From positions 1 to 42,308 of the forward strand of contig CAZEYT010000017.1 of assembly GCA_964516295.1 (NCBI GenBank): a DNA stretch of 42,308 nucleotides, in the 5' to 3' direction. The notes under the pieces are model-generated. The model had not been told where the DNA came from, did not search any database, and saw only the letters and a list, made by a program, of their open reading frames with translations. This DNA is from CAZEYT01 sp964516295. GTDB taxonomy: Bacteria; Verrucomicrobiota; Verrucomicrobiia; Chthoniobacterales; Terrimicrobiaceae. How positions within the stretch are numbered: position 1 is the first letter of the stretch; each line of letters begins with the position of its first letter. Below, one piece after another: positions 16,068 to 25,083 of the stretch. The translations under genes and the position numbers were made by a program.

Positions 16068-16536
16068 GGAGCGTCACGGGATAAACCACAGCTGCCAAAA
16101 GCATTGCCGATGGAAAAACGCCCACAATGAACGGTAGAGGCGCGCTTTTCACAATCGCCATCATTTCATGCGTCGGCACGTCGCCGGGGCCATGGCCGAG
16201 AATAAGACACCCAACCCGGTATTGAAGATAAATGAAAAATGCGAAGGTGAAGGGATTCGAGATCCACGTGGCGGCAATCGCGATCGGGATGTTCACCCGC
16301 GTGATGTAGGCCAGAAGGGCTGCGCCGAGCATTTGGAAAGGAGCCGGGATGAGCGCGAAGAAAGCCCCGAGAGCAGCTCCGGCCGCGATGCGTCGGCGGC
16401 TCGGTTGCCACAGTTCCGGGGCGAAAAGCCGGTCCCCGAGGCGGCGGTGCAGCCAAGTGCCACGGATGTTTTTGGCACGAGGTAGGTGCCTTAAATACTG
16501 ACCGAAGCGGGAGCGCCGCCATTGGGTGGGTTTCAT
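16003..16536 (-). CDS. DUF2062 membrane protein
   Basis: A 177-residue inner membrane protein of the DUF2062 family. A basic N-terminus leads to GAALGAFFALIPAPFQM, then INIPIAIAATWISNPFT-like sequence (residues about 90-105), the family hallmark, and a further pair of hydrophobic stretches at the C-terminus. Function of the family is not established; related proteins sit next to lipid and sugar transfer genes. Convergent with the GluQ-RS gene with a 65-base overlap, divergent from P-II with 67 bases between starts. Confidence 0.85.
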   Translation of the reverse strand: MKPTQWRRSRFGQYLRHLPRAKNIRGTWLHRRLGDRLFAPELWQPSRRRIAAGAALGAFFALIPAPFQMLGAALLAYITRVNIPIAIAATWISNPFTFAFFIYLQYRVGCLILGHGPGDVPTHEMMAIVKSAPLPFIVGVFPSAMLLAAVVYPVTLLIWDLIHRRLARKLPATHVVP

Positions 16537-16603
16537 TTCATTCGCGTCTCCCCTTCATCGAGCTTGCCAAGAGAGGCGCCGGGCGTGTTTACTTCGCCCC
16601 AAT

Positions 16604-16942
16604 ATGAAGAAGATCGAGGCCATCATCAAACCCTTCAAAATGGAAGACGTCAAGGAAGCCCTCGCCGAAGTCGGCATTGAAGGGATGACGGTCAGCGAGG
16701 TCAAAGGCTTCGGCCGCCAAAAAGGACACACCGAAATCTACCGCGGCAGCGAATACACGGTCGATTTTCTCCCCAAGGTGAAGTTCGAGGTCGTTGTCGC
16801 CGACAGCCTTGTGGAAAAAGCCGTCGCTGCTATCTCGGCTTCCGCAAAGACTGGAAAAATCGGTGACGGGAAAATTTTCATCCTCCCCATCGAGAATGCC
16901 GTGCGCATCCGCACGGAGGAAACCGGCGAAGCTGCGATCTAA
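16604..16942 (+). CDS. glnB: Nitrogen regulatory protein P-II
   Basis: A 112-residue signalling protein that senses 2-oxoglutarate and ATP/ADP and controls glutamine synthetase, ammonium transport and NtrB-like kinases. Begins MKKIEAIIKP; Tyr51 in the T loop (RGSEYTVDFLPK) is the site of uridylylation; the C-terminal signature GDGKIFILPIENAVRIRT is intact. Neither amtB nor glnA is adjacent, so it is a stand-alone copy, 33 bases upstream of uppP. Whether it is GlnB or GlnK cannot be read from sequence alone. Confidence 0.96.
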   Translation: MKKIEAIIKPFKMEDVKEALAEVGIEGMTVSEVKGFGRQKGHTEIYRGSEYTVDFLPKVKFEVVVADSLVEKAVAAISASAKTGKIGDGKIFILPIENAVRIRTEETGEAAI

Positions 16943-16975
16943 GTTCCCCACGAGGGGCTCCGGACCGTCGGCGCC

Positions 16976-17812
16976 ATGGATCTTTTCCAAGCTTTCATCC
17001 TCGGGATCGTCGAGGGTCTTACGGAATACCTGCCGGTCAGCTCGACCGGCCACCTTCTGCTCGCCCAGCGGCTGATGGGGATTCCGTCGAGTGATGCGGC
17101 GGACGCTTTTGCAATTTGCATTCAAGCCGGGGCGATTCTGGCCGTTTTGGGGCTTTACCGGAAACGCGTCTTCGAGATGACCTCCGGCGTCCTCGGGCGC
17201 AACCCCGAAGGCTTCAAGCTCGCCACAAACATCCTCGCAGCGTTCATTCCGGCAGCAGTGCTCGGATTCATTCTCGAGAAGACGATCAAAAAATACCTCT
17301 TCGGCGGCGAGGAATGGGGACTCTGGCCTGTAGTGGGAGCTTGGTTTGTGGGAGGCGTTGCGATTCTTGTCGTTGCGTTCTGGAACAAAAAGCGCGGTGG
17401 GGTGCGCTCCGGGCTTTCGCTCGACAATTTGACCGTTCGTATGGCTCTCATCGTCGGCATCGCCCAATGTCTCGCCATGTGGCCCGGCGTCAGTCGCAGT
17501 CTCATCACGATCGTCGGCGGCCTGCTGGTCGGCCTGTCCCTCCCGGCAGCGGTCGAGTTGAGTTTTCTTCTCGGCGTTCTGACCCTCACGGCTGCAACTG
17601 CCTATGATGCGCTCCGTTACGGTGCTGAGATGATCGAGGCTTTCGGCGTCGCACCGCTCGCTGTTGGATTTTTTGCCGCATGGATCTCCGCCGTGCTGGC
17701 CGTGAAATGGATGGTCGGCTACATCAACAAACACGGAATGGAAATCTTCGGCTGGTATCGCGTCGTGCTCGCCATTGTGGTCGCCGTTTGGTTGGTGAAA
17801 TTCTCCGGATAA
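16976..17812 (+). CDS. uppP: Undecaprenyl-diphosphate phosphatase
   Basis: A 278-residue integral membrane enzyme that dephosphorylates undecaprenyl diphosphate on the periplasmic side, recycling the lipid carrier for cell wall synthesis. Both signature motifs are present: EGLTEYLPVSSTGH at about 13-26 and MWPGVSRS at about 168-176, along with about seven membrane segments. Length typical of BacA. The lactonase gene begins one base after the stop. Confidence 0.95.
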   Translation: MDLFQAFILGIVEGLTEYLPVSSTGHLLLAQRLMGIPSSDAADAFAICIQAGAILAVLGLYRKRVFEMTSGVLGRNPEGFKLATNILAAFIPAAVLGFILEKTIKKYLFGGEEWGLWPVVGAWFVGGVAILVVAFWNKKRGGVRSGLSLDNLTVRMALIVGIAQCLAMWPGVSRSLITIVGGLLVGLSLPAAVELSFLLGVLTLTAATAYDALRYGAEMIEAFGVAPLAVGFFAAWISAVLAVKWMVGYINKHGMEIFGWYRVVLAIVVAVWLVKFSG

Positions 17813-17813
17813 A

Positions 17814-18950
17814 ATGAAGCCTCCCGGGCGACTTCTTTGGATCCTGACGATGACGGCCTCTCTTCTCTCCGCCCAGTCGGCGTCCCTCCCGATTTACCTC
17901 GGCACCTATTCCAAGCCCGAAAAACAAAACGGCCTTCTCGCGACCCAGATCGACCGGGAGACCGGCAAGATTGGTCCCGTCGTTGAAGCGGCACCGGCAA
18001 CGAACCCGAGTTTTCTCGCCGTGACACCGGACGGACGGTTTGTTTACGCCGCACTGGAATCCCCGGCTGGAGCCGTCGGAGCTTTCCGCGTGGTCTCCCC
18101 CGGGTATTTTGAACCCCTCAATGAACTCCCGGCTGGCGGTGCGGGGAGTTGTCATGTCTTCGCCACCGGCCGCCACGTTTTCGTCGCAAATTACTCCGGC
18201 GGCACGATCTCCAGCTTTCCGGTCAACCCGGATGGTTCATTGGCTCCGGCCGCTTCCGTCATCGCTTTCGAAGGCTCGGGACCGGATCCCAAACGCCAAA
18301 AGAAACCGTACGCCCATGCGGTCGTGGCCAGCCCGGACGGGGCCTTTCTCTACGCCTGCGATCTCGGGACGGACAGCGTGTGGGGATTTCGGATCGATCC
18401 CGCAACATCAAAACTCACACCCATCGATCCGCCGGCCGGAAAAGTCCCGCCCGGTTCCGGTCCCCGGCATTTGGTTTTCAGTCCCTCGGGCGACTTTGTC
18501 TACGTGAACAACGAGATGGGGCTCACGGTTTCCGTGTTTGCCAGAGATATCGCCTCCGGCGCACTTGACCTTGTCCAAACCCTCCCCGTCCTCCCTGAGG
18601 GCTCTCCAACCGAGGGCGTGAGCACGGCAGAGATTCTCATGCACCCAACCGGTCGCTGGGTTTACGTCTCCAACCGCGGACACGACAGCATCACGGTCTA
18701 CAGCGTTCGCCCGGATGGGCGTTTGGAGCTTCTTGAAAATGTCCCGGCCGCCGTGGCTGTTCCACGCGGATTGGGAATCGACTCCACCGGCCGCTGGATG
18801 GTGGTCGCGGGGCAGAACGACGGCGGACTCGCCTCCTTTCGCGTTGGCACCGACGGCCGGCTCTCCAAGACGGATGTCGTAAAAACAAACGCTGTTCCCG
18901 TTTGCGTCATTTTCCCTCCCGTGCCAGATTCCGCGCCGGTCACTCCGTGA
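17814..18950 (+). CDS. Seven-bladed beta-propeller lactonase-family protein, exported
   Basis: A 378-residue protein with a signal peptide (MKPPGRLLWILTMTASLLSAQS...) followed by propeller repeats, each carrying a GRFVYA-, GRWVYVSN- or GDFVYVNNE-like strand. It opens with YLGTYSKPE, typical of the YbhE/6-phosphogluconolactonase family. Export would make a cytoplasmic phosphogluconolactonase role unlikely; exported relatives are common in PVC bacteria and their substrates are mostly unknown. Likely co-transcribed with uppP. Confidence 0.86.
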   Translation: MKPPGRLLWILTMTASLLSAQSASLPIYLGTYSKPEKQNGLLATQIDRETGKIGPVVEAAPATNPSFLAVTPDGRFVYAALESPAGAVGAFRVVSPGYFEPLNELPAGGAGSCHVFATGRHVFVANYSGGTISSFPVNPDGSLAPAASVIAFEGSGPDPKRQKKPYAHAVVASPDGAFLYACDLGTDSVWGFRIDPATSKLTPIDPPAGKVPPGSGPRHLVFSPSGDFVYVNNEMGLTVSVFARDIASGALDLVQTLPVLPEGSPTEGVSTAEILMHPTGRWVYVSNRGHDSITVYSVRPDGRLELLENVPAAVAVPRGLGIDSTGRWMVVAGQNDGGLASFRVGTDGRLSKTDVVKTNAVPVCVIFPPVPDSAPVTP

Positions 18951-18957
18951 CCAATAT

Positions 18958-19794
18958 ATGGGCGAAGATGATCTGATCAAACTAAGAGCACGAACCGGCA
19001 TCTCCCGTTTCCGCTTGGGACTTGCTGAGAGGGTGGAGTCAAAGCGCGTTCAGTCTTTCATCATCGGCGTCATTCTGGTCAACGCCATCGTCCTCGGACT
19101 GGAGACAGATGCCGCGCTCATGGCTTCCTCTGGAATGTGGCTGGTCCTCGTCGACAAAGCCTGTCTCGCCGTCTTTATCGTCGAAATCCTCGCCAAGCTT
19201 ATCGCCTACCGATGGCACTTCTGGCGGAGCGGCTGGAATGTTTTCGATTTCCTTGTGGTCGGGATCGCTCTCGTCCCGGGAGCCGGACCGTGGGCTGTTC
19301 TTCGGTCGCTCCGCATCCTTCGGGTCCTTCGTCTCCTCACCGTTGTGCCGGCCCTGCGAAAGGTCGTCGCCGCTTTTTTGCACTCGATTCCCGGTCTCGC
19401 CGGCGTCATGGCCGTGATGGCGATTTTCTTCTACACCATGGGCGTTCTCGCCACGCGTCTCTTTGGCGGAGCCTTTGAAGAGTGGTTTGGAACGCTCGGC
19501 CGCAGTTTGTATTCGCTTTTCCAGATCATGACACTGGAAAGTTGGTCCATGGGGATTGTTCGCCCCGTCATGGAGACCTACCCCTGGGCTTGGGCGTTTT
19601 TTGTGCCGTTCATCATTATCGCGACTTTCACCATTCTGAATCTCTTCATCGGCATCATCGTCTCCACTATGCAGGAACTGGCCCTCAAACCGGAGAAAAC
19701 AGAAACGCCGTCCGAGGTTCTTGAGATTCTCACCCGCATCGACACCGATCTCCGCACCCTCCGCTCCGAAATCGAGCGAGATCGAAAAGGCTGA
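18958..19794 (+). CDS. Bacterial voltage-gated sodium channel (NaChBac/NavAb type)
   Basis: A 278-residue single-domain ion channel with six membrane segments that would assemble as a tetramer. The S4 voltage sensor has arginines at every third position (Arg116, 119, 122, 125) in RSLRILRVLRLL. The selectivity filter TLESWSM at 192-198 is the same as in NavAb, indicating sodium rather than potassium selectivity. The C-terminal tail (EVLEILTRIDTDLRTLRSEIE) is a coiled coil as in other BacNav channels. Seven bases after the lactonase stop. Confidence 0.93.
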   Translation: MGEDDLIKLRARTGISRFRLGLAERVESKRVQSFIIGVILVNAIVLGLETDAALMASSGMWLVLVDKACLAVFIVEILAKLIAYRWHFWRSGWNVFDFLVVGIALVPGAGPWAVLRSLRILRVLRLLTVVPALRKVVAAFLHSIPGLAGVMAVMAIFFYTMGVLATRLFGGAFEEWFGTLGRSLYSLFQIMTLESWSMGIVRPVMETYPWAWAFFVPFIIIATFTILNLFIGIIVSTMQELALKPEKTETPSEVLEILTRIDTDLRTLRSEIERDRKG

Positions 19795-19847
19795 CGCAAC
19801 CGGGCATCCATCACCGGTCGGGAATGCGATCCCCTCTCACCGGGGCT

Positions 19848-20237
19848 ATGAAATCTCCCATCGACCATGTGGATTTGCGGGTGAACGACCTCTCGGCTGC
19901 CGCCGCCTTTTATCGCAATCTTTTGCCGGTCCTGGGCTTTACCGAGGAGGAATCCATCGAAGGTTGGATCCAATTCGCAGCATGTGACGATGGGAACATC
20001 TTGACGTTTTTCGGGATCACGGAAGACCCGGCGCATCAAGGCAACCGAAACCGCATCGCGTTCGCAGCGCCGTCGCCGAATCATGTCAATGAGGTCGCCT
20101 TGGAACTTGTGAAACTGGGAGCGGCGTCCATAGAAGGCCCTGGCTTTGAGGCGGATGGCTACTATGCAGTATTTTTCTCGGACCATTGGGGCAACCGCTT
20201 TGAGGTTTGTCATCGCGCACCGACGATGAGGAAATAG
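19848..20237 (+). CDS. VOC superfamily (glyoxalase-like) protein
   Basis: A 129-residue protein of the vicinal oxygen chelate fold. IDHVDLRVNDLSAAAAFYRNLL is the opening beta-alpha unit with a metal His; GNRFEVCHR near the end supplies the last metal Glu, and the middle has the second repeat (HVNEVALELVKLGA, GYYAVFFSDHWGN). Substrate unknown: such proteins include dioxygenases, fosfomycin-type transferases and isomerases. ATG 19848 chosen; ATG 19824 would add eight residues. Confidence 0.85.
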   Translation: MKSPIDHVDLRVNDLSAAAAFYRNLLPVLGFTEEESIEGWIQFAACDDGNILTFFGITEDPAHQGNRNRIAFAAPSPNHVNEVALELVKLGAASIEGPGFEADGYYAVFFSDHWGNRFEVCHRAPTMRK

Positions 20238-20369
20238 ATTGCGTCCCGGCTCCGCCGCCGCGGGAGGACCTCATCGGCACTCTGGATGAACTCTCCCCAA
20301 CGGCCTGTCGGCAGCTGCTCGCACCACCGACAGACGAGCTGCGCCGGCCGAAGCGTTTCGATTTCCGCA

Positions 20370-21656
20370 TTAGCCCGCAACGAACTGGCGCGCCAGCCCC
20401 GCGAAGGCACCTAGCGAGAGGAGCGGGAGAACACCCAGACGCCGGGCCGGAAAAACGGCAGCGAACAGGACGATGGCAAAAAGATCGGGCACCGGCCCCG
20501 AAGGAAAAAAGACATGCGCTCCGAACCACACCGCCAGACTCGCCACGATCCCGGCCACAGAGGCGGAGATCGCCGCCAAGCCGCCGGAGAGCCGGAGATT
20601 CCTGCGAAGGCGTTCGACGTGTGGGGCGGCAAAAAAGATCCAGACAAAGCTCGGAACAAACGTCGTCCAAGTGGCGATCAACGCTCCAAGGGTTCCGGCC
20701 AAGATCGGTGCCATCGTCCCCGGGTTTTGGTATGGTGCGAGAAAACCCACGAATTGCAGCACGATAATCAACGGCCCCGGCGTGGCCTCCGCGAGTCCCA
20801 CTCCGTCCACCATCTGCGCCGGTGTCATCCATTGCTGCTCGACGGATACCTGGGCGACATAGGGCAGAATGGCATACGCTCCACCGAACGTCAGCACCGA
20901 GGTCGTGCTGAAAAAGACGGCCAGTTCTGCGAGCAGCCCACGCTCGAAAACAACGAGAAGCGCCACCGGCACGAGCCAGAGGATGAGTGCGGTCCACCCC
21001 GCTCGAAGGCTGCCTGGAGCTTTCTCTTCCGGACCGGAGTTGTCCGGCGTCCGGACATCCAGCCAGACCGGTCGAAAAAGGCCCACCGCCCCGCAAGCGA
21101 GCAGGACCAATGGAAATGGAACCTTCCAGAGGGTCAGAAGCAAAAACGAAACGAGGGCAAGCATCACGGCCGTTCGGGTCGTGAGAGACCGCCGCGCGAT
21201 CCGCCACGCGGCCAAAACGATCAGCGCTACGACGACGGGATGAATGCCGGCGAAGAGAGCGGCCGTCACCGAAGTGTCGCCGCCCGAAACATACAAGACG
21301 CTCAACACCCACAGGAGCAGAGCCGAGGGCAGAACGAAAAGCCCGCCAGCAATCCCGCCGCCAAACGGTCCAAAAAGCCGCCACCCGATGTAGGTCGCCA
21401 GTTGTTGTGCCTCGGGTCCGGGAAGCAACATGCAGAACCCGAGCGCATGGGAAAACCTCTTTTCGTCTATCCAACGAAACCGTTCGACGACCTCCCGATG
21501 CATCAACGCGATGTGGGCTGCCGGGCCTCCGAAGCTGATGCACCCTATCTTCAGCCAGATCCACGCAAATGCGCGAAGCGACGCCGGTCGGGCGGTTCCG
21601 AGATCGTCAGAGCTCAAGCGAAAAATCTGCGGCCGGGGCCGAGTGTGTGAGGGCAC
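20370..21656 (-). CDS. chrA: Chromate transporter family protein
   Basis: A 428-residue membrane protein with two related halves, as in long-chain CHR transporters. Hallmarks are FGGPAAHIALMHREVV in the first half and FGGAYAILPYV with EATPGPLIIVLQFVGF in the second, plus PGPEAQQLATYIGW. Such proteins export chromate, though many family members have untested roles. The GTG at 21656 would overlap nadC by 50 bases; a TTG at 21617 would reduce this. It is the last gene of the minus-strand run from 27209. About 130 bases separate it from the convergent VOC gene, with no gene I can support there. Confidence 0.92.
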   Translation of the reverse strand: MPSHTRPRPQIFRLSSDDLGTARPASLRAFAWIWLKIGCISFGGPAAHIALMHREVVERFRWIDEKRFSHALGFCMLLPGPEAQQLATYIGWRLFGPFGGGIAGGLFVLPSALLLWVLSVLYVSGGDTSVTAALFAGIHPVVVALIVLAAWRIARRSLTTRTAVMLALVSFLLLTLWKVPFPLVLLACGAVGLFRPVWLDVRTPDNSGPEEKAPGSLRAGWTALILWLVPVALLVVFERGLLAELAVFFSTTSVLTFGGAYAILPYVAQVSVEQQWMTPAQMVDGVGLAEATPGPLIIVLQFVGFLAPYQNPGTMAPILAGTLGALIATWTTFVPSFVWIFFAAPHVERLRRNLRLSGGLAAISASVAGIVASLAVWFGAHVFFPSGPVPDLFAIVLFAAVFPARRLGVLPLLSLGAFAGLARQFVAG

Positions 21657-22437
21657 CCACGGAGATGAAATCTACCCCGGTCTCTGCAATTGCCCGAACG
21701 GTTTCGAGGCGCACGCCTCCGCTGGCCTCCAGAAGCATTCTCTCCGGCCGCAAACGCACCGCTTCGCGCAACTCCTCCAGCGTCATGTTGTCGAGCAGCA
21801 CGACATCGATTCCCGGCATCGAAAAAAACTGACGCGCTTGTTCGAGTGTGTCGGCTTCGACCTCGACGCGGATTTCCGGGTGCTCGCGTTTGAATCGGGA
21901 AATGGCCTCTGGGAGGTGATCCCATCCCCCATCGGCGGCCAGGTGGTTATCCTTCACCATAACCATGTCGAAAAGTCCGATCCGATGGTTTGTGGCCCCG
22001 CCGGCCGCGACGGCAGCCTTTTCCAACAGGCGCATGCCGGGCGTTGTTTTGCGCGTGTCGAGAATCAACGCCCCGGTCCCCCGAACGGCCTCGACATACG
22101 ACCTCGCCAGCGTTGCAACGCCGGAGAGCCGTTGGATGAAATTCAAGGCCGTGCGCTCGGCCATAAGAATCGAGGCCGCCGAGCCCGAGATTTCGAGAAC
22201 GATGTCACCGGCTCCCAGGGTGTTTCCGTCCCAGTGCCGCTGATCAATCGCCAAGCCGGAGTCGACCCGTTGAAAAACCTCCGCCGCCACCGAAGCTCCG
22301 GCGAGGCAACAGCTCTGGCGAGCAACAAGCCGGGCCGTGGCCTGGCGGGCCGGCCCCGTGAACCACTGGGCGGTCAGGTCACCCGCGCCAATGTCCTCCT
22401 CCAGGGCGAGACTGATGAGATCCGGAGCCGAACTCAT
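21607..22437 (-). CDS. nadC: Nicotinate-nucleotide pyrophosphorylase (carboxylating)
   Basis: A 276-residue enzyme (quinolinate phosphoribosyltransferase) joining quinolinate and PRPP to give nicotinate mononucleotide in NAD synthesis. Family blocks seen: EEDIGAGDLT, ERTALNFIQRLSGVAT, DTRKTTPGMR, GGATNHRIGL and MVKDNH, with EVEADT and LLDNM further on. Length and layout typical. nadA and nadB are not in the window. Thirteen bases after apt, 3' end overlapping chrA. Confidence 0.96.
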   Translation of the reverse strand: MSSAPDLISLALEEDIGAGDLTAQWFTGPARQATARLVARQSCCLAGASVAAEVFQRVDSGLAIDQRHWDGNTLGAGDIVLEISGSAASILMAERTALNFIQRLSGVATLARSYVEAVRGTGALILDTRKTTPGMRLLEKAAVAAGGATNHRIGLFDMVMVKDNHLAADGGWDHLPEAISRFKREHPEIRVEVEADTLEQARQFFSMPGIDVVLLDNMTLEELREAVRLRPERMLLEASGGVRLETVRAIAETGVDFISVGALTHSAPAADFSLEL

Positions 22438-22450
22438 AATCGCTCCGAAA

Positions 22451-22981
22451 TCAGTTGTAGGAAATCATCGCGGACACGGGAACGTCGGAGAGAAGGCTCC
22501 GTCCGTTCAACGCCGACAGTTCAATCAGAAACTGGGCGATCACCGGCTCTGCGCCCGCTTGCCGGATCAAGTGGATCGCGGCGGCCGCTGTTCCACCGGT
22601 GGCCAGAAGGTCGTCAATGAGGGCAACCCGTTCGCCGGGCTCGAAGGCATCGACATGAACCTCGATTTCCGCACTCCCGTACTCGAGATCATAGCGCTGC
22701 GAATAGGTCTCGAAGGGCAGTTTGCCCCGCTTGCGAAGAGGCACAAAGCCCACGCCAAGCTCGTAGGCTACGGTCGCGCCAAAAAGAAAACCCCGGGCGT
22801 CGATGCCCGCGATCTTCTCCGCTCCCGCGGCCCGGGCAGCGTGGACGAATTCTCCAATCGCCGCCCGGAAAAGCCCGGCGTCCTTCAGCACTGGCGTGAT
22901 GTCCCGGAAAAGGATGCCGGGCTGGGGAAAGTCGGGGACGTCCCGGACCGCGGCACGCAGGAGCGATGGAGCGTTGTCCAT
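22451..22981 (-). CDS. apt: Adenine phosphoribosyltransferase
   Basis: A 176-residue type I phosphoribosyltransferase salvaging adenine to AMP. RDVPDFPQPGILFRDITPVL is the N-terminal APT signature and VALIDDLLATGGTAAA (near residue 120) the PRPP-binding motif; RKRGKLPF is the flexible catalytic loop. Starts immediately after the pfkA stop, so they are co-transcribed. Confidence 0.96.
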   Translation of the reverse strand: MDNAPSLLRAAVRDVPDFPQPGILFRDITPVLKDAGLFRAAIGEFVHAARAAGAEKIAGIDARGFLFGATVAYELGVGFVPLRKRGKLPFETYSQRYDLEYGSAEIEVHVDAFEPGERVALIDDLLATGGTAAAAIHLIRQAGAEPVIAQFLIELSALNGRSLLSDVPVSAMISYN

Positions 22982-24061
22982 CTAGTCTCCGAAGGAAATC
23001 TCGACTGCGCGGGCGGTTTCCACGAGTTGGGAATCCGGGCTCACCCGGCGAAGTTTGTGCACCGCGTGGGAAATCGGCACATCAAGCGTCAGGTAATTCT
23101 GGTAGCTCACCATGTGACCGAATTTTCCATCAGCGATCATTTGCACGGCTTTCACGCCAAAGCGCGTTCCGAGGATCCGGTCCAGCGTGGTCGGCGCGCC
23201 GCCGCGTTGGAGATGACCCAGGATGCAGGTGCGAACTTCCTTGCCGGTGCGTTCGCCGATTTCCCGGCCGATGATTTCACCGATCCCGCCGAGGCGGTGT
23301 TCGCCGCTCGCCGTGTGGTGCCGATGCTGGCGCCCTTCCTTCGGTGACGCTCCTTCGGCGACGACGATCATCGTGCTCTTGGCTCCCTCACGTTCCCGAC
23401 GCAAAACCTCCGCGGCAACCTTCTCGTATTCAAACGGGATCTCCGGAATCAAAATCACATCCGCGCCGCCGGCGAGTCCGCCGTGGAGCGCGATCCATCC
23501 CGCATGACGGCCCATGACTTCCAGGACCATTACGCGTTTGTGACTCGTTGCCGTTGTGTGCAGGCGGTCGAGCGCATCGGCCACGCAGGCCACGGCGGAA
23601 TCGAAACCGAACGTCATGGCCGTGGCTTCCAAATCGTTGTCGATCGTTTTCGGAACACCGATGACCGGGAATCCCTCTTCGTGGAGCTGCAGCGCGGTGC
23701 TCAGCGATCCATCGCCCCCAACCGTGATGAGCGCATGCAGACCGAGCGCGTTGAACGTCTGGCGGGCCTTGTCGATGATCTCGGCCGGAATCACAGCCTT
23801 GTCACCAGCCCCAACCTTGGCGACGAAATGGCCTTTGTTCACTGTTCCGAGAATCGTTCCACCCAGGTGCATGATGCCGGCGGTGGAACGACGGTCCAAA
23901 AGCATGTAATCACCGGGAGGCAAAAGGCCCTCAAAGCCGTCGCGGAAGCCAATGACTTCCCACCCCAGTTTGTCCGCCGCGCGACAGGTACCGCGGATGA
24001 CGGCGTTCAGGCCGGGGCAGTCGCCCCCGCTCGTCAGTATGCCAATGCGTTTCTTTTCCAT
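22982..24061 (-). CDS. pfkA: 6-phosphofructokinase, G104/K124 type
   Basis: A 359-residue PFK. RIGILTSGGDCPGLNA opens the nucleotide-binding site; GGDGS at 115-119 carries Gly118 at the position of E. coli Gly104, which goes with ATP use, while VPKTIDND places Lys138 at the position of E. coli Gly124, usual in PPi-type and group III enzymes. The catalytic Asp lies in TIDND. The ATG at 24061 is preferred over one 60 bases upstream because conserved sequence (KKRIGILTSGG) begins there. Seven bases after the carboxypeptidase stop. Confidence 0.95.
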   Translation of the reverse strand: MEKKRIGILTSGGDCPGLNAVIRGTCRAADKLGWEVIGFRDGFEGLLPPGDYMLLDRRSTAGIMHLGGTILGTVNKGHFVAKVGAGDKAVIPAEIIDKARQTFNALGLHALITVGGDGSLSTALQLHEEGFPVIGVPKTIDNDLEATAMTFGFDSAVACVADALDRLHTTATSHKRVMVLEVMGRHAGWIALHGGLAGGADVILIPEIPFEYEKVAAEVLRREREGAKSTMIVVAEGASPKEGRQHRHHTASGEHRLGGIGEIIGREIGERTGKEVRTCILGHLQRGGAPTTLDRILGTRFGVKAVQMIADGKFGHMVSYQNYLTLDVPISHAVHKLRRVSPDSQLVETARAVEISFGD

Positions 24062-24068
24062 GGATTTG

Positions 24069-24995
24069 TCAGAGGCTCTGGGACCGGGGTGTTTTGCGGC
24101 CACCGGCTGCCCAGGCGTCATAAAGCTGCCAACCTTGGCGCATCAATGCCGCGCCTTCCCCGAAGCGGTCTTGCGAACGGAGCATCACGAGAGTGACACG
24201 GCGCGGGGTAATGAAGACGGTCTCGCCGTCGCGTCGGACCTCCGGGGGACGGTCAGCGGAAAGGATAAGGCAATCGCCCGCCCTACGGGTCCTGCCGGTC
24301 TTGACGCCGTCAATGGCATCCGTTCCGAGCAATTCGTTGGTGTTGGTAATGGTAATGGTATTGTCGAGGCCGCCGCGGAAGACGTGGACCTCGCGGTTTT
24401 TCTGCGCGACGTAAAAGGCGAGGCTGCCGGCATCGTAGGCGTAGCGGACAAGGCGGGCGAGATCCGCGGCCGTGGATGTCGGAATGGTGCCCTCCATGCT
24501 GTCGATGCCCGTCGGATTCAAAAACAACGTGCGCCGCATGCCGAGGGATCGCGCGAGGGCATTCATGTGCGCGACAAAATTTCCGACCGAGTCGAGCCGC
24601 TCCGCATTGGGAAGACGGGCACCCACGTAACCCGCCAGCGCAGTGGCCGCCACATTATCCGATGCCAGAAGCGAACAATAGAGCAAATCCCGAAGGCTGA
24701 CCTGATCTCCGGGCTGAAGGCCGACGGGATTGACCCCGCCCGCGGACATCACGGCGGCCTCGGGGATCGTCACGAGAGAGGCGAGATCGCCTTTGTGGAC
24801 CTGCGCCCAGTCGAGCACGACCAAGGCCGTGGCAACCTTTGTGAGACTGGCGACCGGAAGCCGGTCGTCCCGGTTTTTTGAGGCAAGAATGTAGCCGGTT
24901 TGATTGTCGACAAGAATGTAGCTCTCCGCTGCATGGAGCGGCAGAAGGGCAGTGCCGAGAAGAAGGGTCAGGACCAGTCGTTTTTGGATTCGCAT
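24069..24995 (-). CDS. D-alanyl-D-alanine carboxypeptidase, S11 family
   Basis: A 308-residue exported penicillin-binding protein that trims D-Ala from peptidoglycan pentapeptides. A signal peptide (MRIQKRLVLTLLLGTALLPLHA) precedes the domain; the three active-site elements are ASLTK (Ser50, Lys53), SDN and VKTGRT. No C-terminal amphipathic membrane anchor is obvious beyond the domain, unlike DacA. Start at ATG 24995 is set by the signal peptide. Acts in the periplasm; the position next to pfkA is not explained by function. Confidence 0.92.
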   Translation of the reverse strand: MRIQKRLVLTLLLGTALLPLHAAESYILVDNQTGYILASKNRDDRLPVASLTKVATALVVLDWAQVHKGDLASLVTIPEAAVMSAGGVNPVGLQPGDQVSLRDLLYCSLLASDNVAATALAGYVGARLPNAERLDSVGNFVAHMNALARSLGMRRTLFLNPTGIDSMEGTIPTSTAADLARLVRYAYDAGSLAFYVAQKNREVHVFRGGLDNTITITNTNELLGTDAIDGVKTGRTRRAGDCLILSADRPPEVRRDGETVFITPRRVTLVMLRSQDRFGEGAALMRQGWQLYDAWAAGGRKTPRSQSL

Positions 24996-25055
24996 AAGCG
25001 GAAAACCGAATCGGAGAGTAACGACGGGCCCAGCGAGATCAATCCCTTTTGCGAA

Positions 25056-25077
25056 AGTCCGCCACCGTAGGCGGTCT
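25056..25077 (-). terminator. Possible weak terminator or attenuator hairpin
   Basis: On the minus strand AGACCGCC pairs with GGCGGACT (one mismatch) around a six-base loop, followed by TTCGC rather than a true T-run. It lies just past the pilin-like gene stop and before the carboxypeptidase start, so it may reduce read-through. Confidence 0.33.
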
Positions 25078-25083
25078 GAAGAC

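Noticed and set aside
20210..20410. Minus-strand frame between chrA and the VOC gene
   Set aside because: It begins inside chrA and runs into the VOC gene; its sequence shows no family pattern and low-complexity GC content explains its openness.
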